A DNA stretch of 63,132 nucleotides. Source: Desulfovibrio sp. GTDB lineage: Bacteria; Desulfobacterota; Desulfovibrionia; Desulfovibrionales; Desulfovibrionaceae. This document shows, piece by piece, positions 42,294 through 49,805 of the stretch. The stretch lies in the NCBI GenBank assembly GCA_017528345.1, contig JAFXOX010000033.1, positions 1 to 63,132 of the forward strand, read 5' to 3'. Each line of letters begins with the position of its first letter. Within the stretch, counting starts at the first letter, position 1. A model generated the notes under the pieces. The model saw only the letters and a program-made list of their open reading frames with translations. It made no database searches and was not told where the DNA came from. The position numbers and the translations under genes were made by a program.

Positions 42294-43996
42294 GGCAGTG
42301 TGGCAAGGGTATCGGCAAGTTCATGGGCAAGGGCGCCTCGGCCAGGATAACGGCTGGCAAGAGCTAATGCCGCCTGAGCGTGACGGCTGACGCCAAGGGC
42401 TGCCAGAAGCAGAGTGACAGCCTGATCGGGAATGTCGCAGAAATGCTCGCTTGGCGTGTGAGGCTGCGTGCAAAGTTCATCTGTCGACAGGCTTGTATAG
42501 AGGCTGCGCACATATTCTCCCTGTGGAGAGTCGGCGAACGCCTTTGTGAGGGTGCAGGTCATATCCTGTTTTTGGGCTACGAGAGCGCCAAGAAGGCCCG
42601 CTAAGACATCTCCGGCCCCTCCTATGGCAAGGGACGGGATGTCCCATGGGCTGACAAGGGTTGCCACGCCTTTCTGGCCAATGAGGGTTGCGGCACCTTT
42701 GAGCACAATGACTGCCGGACAAAGGTTGGTGAGGCTTTCCAGGGCGGCATAACGGTCCTGCTGAACCTGCTTGCTTGTCCAGCCAATGAGGGCTGCAGCT
42801 TCACCAGGGTGAGGCGTGAGGATGTCGCAGTCTTGAAGGTCACACAGAAGGTTGGGATTTTGCGCAAGCAGCATCAGGGCATCGGCATCGACGACCATGG
42901 GTGGACGCGGTCTGCGTGAAAGAATAAGGGCTAAAAAGTCGCGGGCATCTTCCCCAAGACCCATGCCAGGTCCAATGACAAGCGAGGAAAGCCTGGGGAA
43001 AAGCTCAAGTAAAACTTGAGGTATATCCTTTGGCCAGGTATCTGCGAGCTCTTTGAGGGAGCAGAGCATGATTTCCGCAAGATCGCGTGTAATGCGTTCA
43101 CCTGTAGAGGCTTTGGCGATGGCACTGACAAGGCCTGCGCCTGCTCGTAAAGCCGCGCGTGCGGCAAGGTGCGCTGCCCCGGTGTGGGAGATATCGCCAC
43201 CACCGATGATGCCAACATGGCCATAGGTATTTTTATAGCTGTTGCTGGGCATGGACGAGGAAAGGCGACCAAACTTGTGAGCCATAAGATAGGTATCTGC
43301 GGGAAGGGTATCGCGTACGCAGCCAGGCAATCCTATGGGGACGGCAACGACTTTGCCGGTCAACGGTTTTGCGCAGGGCAGGACGAGCCCTTTCTTGGTT
43401 GCCGACATGCAGATGGTGAGCGAGGCGGCAAGGGCGACAGGCTCAGGCTGACCGGTGTCGGCTGAGAGGCCTGAAGGAATGTCAATGGCAATGACCTTTG
43501 CAATAGCTAGGGAGTTGAGCTTTTGGATGAGTTCACAGAGATCCTGGCGCAGTGGTTTGGTAAAACCTGTGCCGAGAAGGCCATCGAGGAGCAGTTCGCA
43601 GTGCCTGTGTCCAAGGAGAAGCTCTTTGACATCACAGAGCTCAAGGCCAAGTTTTTGGGCAAGGGTAAGCTGCTCTGCGCAGGCACCCCGGTAACTGTTT
43701 GCATCCTTGATGAGATAGGCCGTCACAGGGATACCTGCTTCCAGAAGATAGCGGCCGATGGCAACAGCATCTCCTCCATTGTGGCCAGAGCCTACGAGCA
43801 GGGCACAATGGCGTCTGCCAAGATCCGGAAATTCCTTGAGCAGCAGCTGAAAGGCACTGCGCGCGGCATTTTCCATGAGAACAGTTCCGGGCAGACCCAA
43901 TTCCTGAGCCTTGCTGTCCCACCTGCTCATGCGTTCAGACGTGGGAAGTGGAGCAAAAAAAACTGGATTGGCAGAAAAAAAGCGTAGAAGGTTCAT
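42287..43996 (-). CDS. nnr: bifunctional NAD(P)H-hydrate epimerase / ADP-dependent dehydratase
   Basis: The product has 569 residues. The N-terminal YjeF epimerase domain has LVGSGHNGGDAVAIGRYL (about 66-83) and LLGTGFTKPLRQD. The C-terminal ribokinase-like dehydratase domain (about 260-569) has GHVGIIGGGDISHTGAAHLA, SSLVIGPGMGLGED, ILTPHPGEAAALI and the nucleotide site IGGAGDVLAGLLGAL. The enzyme repairs NADHX and NADPHX. I chose ATG 43996 (MNLLRFFSAN), preceded by CCCAGG; the frame continues to 44059. A later start (MSRWDSKAQELG) would trim about 20 more residues. The fused two-domain form is the usual bacterial one. Confidence 0.95.
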   Translation of the reverse strand: MNLLRFFSANPVFFAPLPTSERMSRWDSKAQELGLPGTVLMENAARSAFQLLLKEFPDLGRRHCALLVGSGHNGGDAVAIGRYLLEAGIPVTAYLIKDANSYRGACAEQLTLAQKLGLELCDVKELLLGHRHCELLLDGLLGTGFTKPLRQDLCELIQKLNSLAIAKVIAIDIPSGLSADTGQPEPVALAASLTICMSATKKGLVLPCAKPLTGKVVAVPIGLPGCVRDTLPADTYLMAHKFGRLSSSMPSNSYKNTYGHVGIIGGGDISHTGAAHLAARAALRAGAGLVSAIAKASTGERITRDLAEIMLCSLKELADTWPKDIPQVLLELFPRLSSLVIGPGMGLGEDARDFLALILSRRPRPPMVVDADALMLLAQNPNLLCDLQDCDILTPHPGEAAALIGWTSKQVQQDRYAALESLTNLCPAVIVLKGAATLIGQKGVATLVSPWDIPSLAIGGAGDVLAGLLGALVAQKQDMTCTLTKAFADSPQGEYVRSLYTSLSTDELCTQPHTPSEHFCDIPDQAVTLLLAALGVSRHAQAALALASRYPGRGALAHELADTLATLPC

Positions 43997-44071
43997 CGCA
44001 AACCTGGGATGGGTGATAGTGGAAAAACTTGTGATAGGGAAATTTGAGAAAGGCGTCAAATATCCGGTAAA

Positions 44072-44108
44072 ACAAAACGCAGTGCTCCCATGAGGAACAC
44101 TGCGTTTG
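44072..44108 (-). terminator. terminator of the small exported protein gene
   Basis: AAACGCAGTG and CACTGCGTTT form a perfect 10-bp stem (44076-44108), followed on the minus strand by TTTTGTTTT. Confidence 0.85.
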
Positions 44109-44128
44109 AAGTCTGTACGAGAAAACGT

Positions 44129-44458
44129 TTATTCGATGGCCGCTGTCCCGTCGGCCTTGAGGGTGACCTTGCTGGCATTGGACAGATCAAGACCAGAAAA
44201 ATCAACTTGGGTACCTTCATTGTCCTGTACGGTCAGATCAATACCCTTGGTGATGTTCAGATCCACTTTAATGCCATCGCCAGGAGCCACAGGCTCACTG
44301 AGCAGATTTGTGACTTGTTTGTCGCTGGCTGTGCTCAGACCAATAAAGTGCAGCGGAAAGTCACAACCATTAGCAATGATCACGCTTTTGGCATGGGCAA
44401 TACCGCTAAAAGCGCCGAGCATCAGCGCAAGAGAGAGGGAGAGAAGAAGTTTTTTCAC
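44129..44458 (-). CDS. small exported protein, unknown function
   Basis: This 109-residue protein has a strong signal peptide (MKKLLLSLSLALMLGAFSGI, cleavage near AHA-KS). The mature part is a short beta-rich domain (VIIANGCDFPLHFIGLSTAS, VDLNITKGIDLTVQDNEG) with a single Cys. I do not recognise a family. The start is GTG at 44458, preceded by TGAGG; it has its own terminator. Confidence 0.7.
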   Translation of the reverse strand: MKKLLLSLSLALMLGAFSGIAHAKSVIIANGCDFPLHFIGLSTASDKQVTNLLSEPVAPGDGIKVDLNITKGIDLTVQDNEGTQVDFSGLDLSNASKVTLKADGTAAIE

Positions 44459-44557
44459 GGGAAAACCTCATGTGTTGTGTCTCTCTGTTTGAGAGACAAA
44501 AAAAAACAATGGGATCCACGTTGTCCAGTCTTGTGACAGATTTCTCGTATCCTTAAC

Positions 44558-44755
44558 TTAGACCGTAAAACAAAATCGTAGCAAATAGGGGCAGATGAAA
44601 TCCCTAACGATTTCAGGCGTTACGGTACGCCAAAATTTTTCAAGCGCCTCAGTTCGTTTCTCTTGGGCTTCCCAAGTGGCACAACAAATATCAGCACTTT
44701 CATCTATTTTTCTCCAACTAGGTTTGGTGGACAACAATCTCTTGGTTGCTCTCTC
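44558..44755 (-). pseudogene. short coding remnant without a start codon
   Basis: A minus-strand frame of 65 codons ends at TAA 44558-44560 and begins after a TAG at 44756-44758. It has no ATG or GTG start. The translation looks protein-like (PSWRKIDESADICCATWEAQ, EALEKFWRTVTPEIVRDFIC). It could be the tail of a decayed gene, possibly of a mobile element, but I do not recognise it. The rest of 44459-44844 holds nothing else. Confidence 0.3.
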
Positions 44756-44844
44756 CTAATTGGGTGTAAATAGGGGAAATACATCCCTGTTTGCATCTAT
44801 TATAAAAAACTGCCACCTACCCTTCTGCAACAGGTGGGTGAGGT

Positions 44845-45138
44845 TTACTCAGGCATAGCTTCAATAGCCTGCATCACGGTATTCGAAGGATTCTTTGCAC
44901 AGTAGGAACCCATGTGGCCACCGAGTTTTTCCATCCATGCTTTGCTCATCACCGTATTGTCGCTTTTGGCGCTCATATAGCCGTCAATCCAGACGAGCAT
45001 GGTACTGATGCCCTGCTCGCCACTACCGAGAAACTCTTTGCAGGTAATTTTGCCCATGTCGGTTTCATCAGCAGCTACACTCATCTGAGGAGCGCCCAGA
45101 AGAGCACACAAGGCAAAAGCCAGAAGAAGTTTTTTCAT
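44845..45138 (-). CDS. HdeA/HdeB-like periplasmic acid-stress chaperone
   Basis: The product has 97 residues. A signal peptide (MKKLLLAFALCALLGAPQMS, cleavage near VAA-DE) precedes a helical domain with ITCKEFLGSGEQG, ISTMLVWIDGYMSAK and GSYCAKNPSNTVMQAI. The two cysteines about 50 residues apart and the TCxxFL start are the HdeA/HdeB pattern; in the family they form a disulfide. Such proteins keep periplasmic proteins soluble at low pH. ATG 45138 is preceded by GGAGAAAA. This family is more usual in enteric bacteria, so its presence fits a gut habitat but does not prove it. Confidence 0.8.
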   Translation of the reverse strand: MKKLLLAFALCALLGAPQMSVAADETDMGKITCKEFLGSGEQGISTMLVWIDGYMSAKSDNTVMSKAWMEKLGGHMGSYCAKNPSNTVMQAIEAMPE

Positions 45139-45249
45139 GTCGTTTTCTCCGTACTTTGCAGGAAGAGCGTATGTCATTCAAGCTATGCCCCTGCAGTGCA
45201 TTGCAAGAATGCTTTGGTTCCATAACCTCTTTTTTACCAGCAAAAAATA

Positions 45250-45356
45250 GGCTGTGTTCGCAACAGGTATTGATGTTTTTGAGACCACCAGTGTTGAAAG
45301 AACTCCCACCTATTCAGACACGAGGGGCTTGATCAATACCACTTGCAAACACAGCC
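45250..45356. mobile_element. 107-bp MITE-like element with 26-bp imperfect terminal inverted repeats
   Basis: The ends read GGCTGTGTTCGCAACAGGTA and, in reverse from the right, GGCTGTGTTTGCAAGTGGTA, continuing to a shared TTGAT. The interior of about 55 bases has no gene. The flanks are A-rich (AAAAAATA and AAAAAACT), so a short target duplication is possible but not certain. The terminal GGCTGTGTTNGCAA resembles ends of IS1595/IS5-type elements. A related GGCTGTG segment with TATTGAT occurs at 19920-19945 in the AT-rich island. No transposase is in this window, so movement would need one elsewhere. Confidence 0.65.
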
Positions 45357-45506
45357 AAAAAACTAAAGTTTCAGCTTGTTTTGGACAATCACCTTTACGG
45401 ATGATTTTGCAGTAAAGCTCGGCTATCGCGCAAAAAAAGCGCAAAGGTCTTATTCTTCACCAAAAGCGTTGAGCCTTTTACGGCATGTTTTTGCGTATGT
45501 GGGCAA

Positions 45507-48500
45507 TCAGAGAAGTGTGCGCAAAAGCGCCAGAAGTGTTTCTATATCAATGGGCTTTGCCACATGCCCGTTCATGCCGGCATCCAGGGCTGCCTGCTTG
45601 TCCTCGTCAAAGGCATTGGCTGTCATAGCCACAATGGGCACGCTGGCCTTGGCGGGATCAGTGAGCGCGCGGATGGCGCGTGTTGCCTCATAACCGTTCA
45701 TCTTGGGCATCTGAATGTCCATAAGCACACAGTCATAGGTGCCTGCCGGAGCATTTTCCACCTTGGCAAGGGCATCTTCGCCATCAACGGCTTCTTCAAC
45801 GTTAAAGCCGTTCATGCTGAGGATGGCCACGGCAATTTCACGGTTGACGTCGATATCATCCACAAGAAGAATGCTCTTGCCGGAAAAGTCTGCCTGTTCT
45901 GTTCTCTGCGCACTTTCTTCGTGGCTTTCCTGCATTCCCATGGCCTTGCTAATGGCGCCGCTCAGCTCCGAGGCAAAAACCGGTTTATTGCAGAAGGCAC
46001 TGACACCGGCATGTATCGCCTCTTCTTTGATATTCTGCCAGTCGTAGGCTGTTATCATGACAATGGCCGGGGGATTGGCCGTCACTTGGCTGCGGATTTC
46101 CTGGGCGACATGGACACCGCTCATATCAGGCATTTTCCAGTCAATGAGGCAGAGTGTGTAGGGATCACCGCGCTTGGCGGCATCAGAAAAGCGCAGAATG
46201 GCTTCCTTGCCAGACATCGTCCAGTCGGCGCGGGCTCCAAGATCAGTGAGGATGCCTGTTATGGCATCGCAGGCATTATAATCATCGTCGGCGACAAGGG
46301 CGTGACAGCCTGCAATGTTTGGTTTCGACTGCTCTTTGTCAGCCTGCTGCACCACGGGAAAGCGAAAGTTCAAGAGAAATTCCGAGCCTTTGCCTTTTTC
46401 CGTCTGAAGGCGGATGCTGCCGCCCATCAGGTCAACCAGATGCTTGGTAATGGCCATACCAAGGCCTGTGCCCTGAATCTTATTGACGTGGGACGTATTT
46501 TCACGTTCAAAGGCTTCGAAGATGCGTGCGGCAAATTCCGGTGACATGCCGATACCGTTGTCTTTGACGCTCAGCTCATAGTCGGCTTCGCCGTCAGCGT
46601 ACTGCAGCTCTTTGACATTGACGCTGATGCGACCACCGGCCTGCGTGTACTTGATGGCGTTAGAGAGCAAATTGAGCAGAACCTGATTGAGCCTGAGCTT
46701 GTCGCAGACGATATTTTCGTGGCGGATATTCAGGGCATTGATGTCCAAATCAAGCTGTTTGGCCTCAATCTGGCCGATGATGATGGTATTCAGATTGTGC
46801 AGAAGCTCAGGAATACTCACATTGGTGGCGGCAAGCTCCACCTTGCCGCTTTCGATGCGGCTCATTTCAAGCACATCATTGATCAGCGAGAGCAGGTGAT
46901 TGCTCGAGAGTTTGATTTTGGCAAGATAATCGTGCACGGAGGCAAGATCGTTCTTGGTCAGAGCAAGCTCCGTGAAGCCGATAATGGCATTCATGGGCGT
47001 GCGGATATCATGGGACATATTGGAGAGAAAGGCACTTTTGGAGCGGCTGACCTCTTCAGCCTTCATTTTTTCAAGCTCAACCTTGCGGCGTCGCGTCTGC
47101 ATGAGTGAATAGACGGCAAAGACCACCCCAATGCTGAGCATGATGATGAGAATCTGAATGAGGCTGTGCTTGATGAGCTGCTGGCTGAAGGATTGCATCT
47201 GACGTTCAAGATAGGCGCTTTCCTCGTGCCCGTCGGTGAATTCTGTGGCGGTTCTGGTTTTGTAGAATTCACTGACGCGGGTTATCACGCTTTGCGTGCC
47301 ATCGTGGACGTCCTGCCGCATCCACATGGTCGAAGAAAAGAAAATGATAAAGAGCATGGCAAGCCAGACAAGGGTCGAACGGCCGTAGAGTTCCTGTTTG
47401 TCGTTTTTGAAGACCTTGAGAAAGTAGAGAAAGCCAAGCACTCCCCAGAGAGAGAAGATGAGGTAGGATTCTGTGGCAAGAGAGCTGATCTGCCAAATCT
47501 GCGGCATGAACATGAAAAGGCAGAGCAAGGCAGAGAGGATCATGCCTATGAGACCTGTCACAACATAGATTGTTTTGTTCTCCTCGCGGGCCATGCGAAA
47601 GGTGCAGATAGAAATGTAGGCATAGGCGAGGGTGGCTCCGACTGTTGTGATATCCACTATCCAGCCGATGGCTGTGCGGCCAAGGAGGGAGACGAGGATG
47701 GAAACGGCAATGATGAAGAGCAGGGCATTCTTGGGAACGTTGCGCTGCGTTCTTTGTGCAAACCAGGCAGGCAGAATGCCTTCATCGGCCATAGCGCAGG
47801 TCAGGCGGCTGAGGGCAATGGAAAAGCCGATGACGCCAGTTGCCACAGCACCAAGAATAGCCAGAAAAAGCAGAAACAGTCCCGTTGTACCCAGATGTGC
47901 CTGACAGACTTTGACAATGGGCATGCTGACCATTTTGGCACCAGCATTGTCTGATGCGGCAAAGTGCTGCCAGTCCATGGCTCCTTCGATGGGACAGGCG
48001 GCAATGGCAAGGAGAAGAATGTAGACGAGGGCTGCGCAGATGAGTCCCAATGTCATGAGCCAGAAAAGAGAGCGGGTTGAGCCAGTTATTTCGCTTGTGA
48101 TGTTGGAAACCGCTTCAAAGCCCACAAAGGCCCATGGTGCAAGGGCCATAATCGTAAAAACTTGAACAGAGGGATTTCCTCCAGGCATAAAGGCTGGAGC
48201 AAGCTCATGCATATCTGAGAGATCGCGGTTGACGCCAAAAAAGAGAATAATGGCACCCACAAAAAGGCAGAGGGCAAAAATGGTATTCAGGCAGATGGCT
48301 ATACGGTTGCGTAAAAGACAAATGAGACCAAAAACGATGAGGCAGAGTGCGGAAAAGAGAATTTCGCCAAAGTAGATTTCGTAGTTCCAGAGGTTGTAGT
48401 GGAAACCGAATTTGAGAACATCACCCACAAAGGCACTGACAAGCAGGGGAAAAGCCGTTGCATTGGCCCAGATAATGGCCGCATAGATCAGCCAGAGAAA

Positions 48501-48788
48501 CCAGGTGCAGAGATAGGCATGATCAGCTCCGAGTACAGTCCGCACATAGGTAAAGGCTCCGCCAGAACCGGATATACGCTGTGCCATAAAATGGTAGTTG
48601 GCGGCGACCAGAACGAGCGCCAGAGCTCCGAAAAACAAGGCAAGTGATGAACCGAGAGGACCTGCCGTCGGCAAAAACGTCGTACCCGGCATAACAAAAG
48701 CGCCCCAACCCACACAGCAGCCAAAGGACATGGCCCAGATCCGCAGGGGAGAGAAGCGTTTTCTGGCAGAAAGCGGTTGGTTTTCCAT
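45507..48788 (-). CDS. amino-acid transporter (APC) fused to a hybrid histidine kinase with two receivers
   Basis: The product has 1093 residues. Residues about 10-455 form an APC-type transporter of about 12 helices (GCCVGWGAFVMPGT at the unwound first helix, GFEAVSNITSEITGSTR). A short periplasmic stretch and another helix (about 540-560) lead to a HisKA domain with phospho-His in MSHDIRTPMNAIIGF (about 593) and an HATPase domain (DNGIGMSPEFA, GTGLGMAI). Two receiver domains follow, with Asp in LIDWKMPD (about 883) and LMDIQMPK (about 1022). It presumably senses uptake or binding of an amino acid or amine. No Hpt protein or response regulator gene is adjacent. Confidence 0.92.
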   Translation of the reverse strand: MENQPLSARKRFSPLRIWAMSFGCCVGWGAFVMPGTTFLPTAGPLGSSLALFFGALALVLVAANYHFMAQRISGSGGAFTYVRTVLGADHAYLCTWFLWLIYAAIIWANATAFPLLVSAFVGDVLKFGFHYNLWNYEIYFGEILFSALCLIVFGLICLLRNRIAICLNTIFALCLFVGAIILFFGVNRDLSDMHELAPAFMPGGNPSVQVFTIMALAPWAFVGFEAVSNITSEITGSTRSLFWLMTLGLICAALVYILLLAIAACPIEGAMDWQHFAASDNAGAKMVSMPIVKVCQAHLGTTGLFLLFLAILGAVATGVIGFSIALSRLTCAMADEGILPAWFAQRTQRNVPKNALLFIIAVSILVSLLGRTAIGWIVDITTVGATLAYAYISICTFRMAREENKTIYVVTGLIGMILSALLCLFMFMPQIWQISSLATESYLIFSLWGVLGFLYFLKVFKNDKQELYGRSTLVWLAMLFIIFFSSTMWMRQDVHDGTQSVITRVSEFYKTRTATEFTDGHEESAYLERQMQSFSQQLIKHSLIQILIIMLSIGVVFAVYSLMQTRRRKVELEKMKAEEVSRSKSAFLSNMSHDIRTPMNAIIGFTELALTKNDLASVHDYLAKIKLSSNHLLSLINDVLEMSRIESGKVELAATNVSIPELLHNLNTIIIGQIEAKQLDLDINALNIRHENIVCDKLRLNQVLLNLLSNAIKYTQAGGRISVNVKELQYADGEADYELSVKDNGIGMSPEFAARIFEAFERENTSHVNKIQGTGLGMAITKHLVDLMGGSIRLQTEKGKGSEFLLNFRFPVVQQADKEQSKPNIAGCHALVADDDYNACDAITGILTDLGARADWTMSGKEAILRFSDAAKRGDPYTLCLIDWKMPDMSGVHVAQEIRSQVTANPPAIVMITAYDWQNIKEEAIHAGVSAFCNKPVFASELSGAISKAMGMQESHEESAQRTEQADFSGKSILLVDDIDVNREIAVAILSMNGFNVEEAVDGEDALAKVENAPAGTYDCVLMDIQMPKMNGYEATRAIRALTDPAKASVPIVAMTANAFDEDKQAALDAGMNGHVAKPIDIETLLALLRTLL

Positions 48789-48931
48789 GGGAGCAGTTCT
48801 CTTTTTTTCCGGTGAGATAGCACATATCCTGCAAAAAAACGGGCGCAATCAGCCTTTCCATTGTAGTCAAAAATCCCCCTGGAGGGAAGAGCCATTACGG
48901 ACAGGAAATTCTTGATGTATGGGAATGAGAG

Positions 48932-49655
48932 ATGGATTTTTTACGCGAATATAAGCTCTTGAAAAAACAGCATTTTCCTATTGCTGAAACGTTGAGGTTC
49001 GGGCGTGCTCTTGGAGAAAACAACGATATCAACGTACATTTCGAGATCTATTGTCTTGATATGCAAAGCCCTCCCCAAGAACGCGGCCTGATGATCTACG
49101 AAAGTTTCTCCGATCACGGCAGAAAAGGCGGTGATTATCTTTTGACGCGTCTGAGTGATGACGACAATATCGCAAGCCTTGCCGCCTATCTCTTGGCATC
49201 CTGGCGTGCCAGCGTGCCTGCCAGTTCTCGGCGGAGGAAAATACCAGTATCCTTGGGGCACTATCACGCCTTTCCGAGTCCAATGACCCCAAGGTTCGAC
49301 GCAGAAGTTTGATTGCCATAGGGTGGATTGGAGGCGAGAAAGAAATACCCCTGTTGAACACGCATCTTCTCACAGATAGTGATGCGCTCTGTCGCTCGTG
49401 GTCGGCCTCTTCGTTTCTGCAAATGGCAGAGGGTAGCTCGTTGAGTGCCATGCACTGCAGCAGGCGATAAAGGATAGTCTGGTCAGATGTCTCAACGAAG
49501 AAAAGGATGTGTTTGTCAGAGGGGTTATTGTGTTGACGATTCAGACGGTCTGGGGAACGTCCTTCGGTCTCAGACAGTCAGCCGTTGATACTCGTTTGGA
49601 AAAGGCTATTGAGCGTGCCTCTGCCAAGGCGTTACTATTCCTTGCGCGTAGCTAG
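48932..49655 (+). pseudogene. HEAT-repeat protein broken by two frameshifts
   Basis: Three frames in succession read as one HEAT-repeat protein: 48932 to about 49200 (NINVHFEIYCLDMQ, LSDDDNIASLAAYLLA), about 49219 to 49450 (ILGALSRLSESNDPKVRRRS, LIAIGWIGGEKEIPLL), and about 49452 to 49655 (QQAIKDSLVRCLNEEKDV, KAIERASAKALLFLA). Alternating helices with the D-x-VRRR pattern fit HEAT repeats used for protein binding. Joined, the product would be about 235 residues. Frame changes near 49205-49220 and 49440-49455 indicate a decayed gene, or sequencing errors. Its former role is unknown. Confidence 0.65.
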
Positions 49656-49747
49656 CGATCAATACCGTTTATCGAAGATGAGCTTGTCTGTGACAAGGTA
49701 CTCTGCTGAAGATAGCATGTTAAGTGGCTGCATATGTGCTCATGATA

Positions 49748-49780
49748 CCAAAAAATCCCCCGAGAAAGGAGGATTTTTTG
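49748..49780. terminator. bidirectional terminator after the protease gene
   Basis: AAAAAATCCCCC and GGAGGATTTTTT (49750-49779) form a stem with T-runs on both strands. On the minus strand it ends the clostripain-like gene. Confidence 0.8.
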
Positions 49781-49805
49781 GTAGACTTTACTTGTTCTTT
49801 TATTC

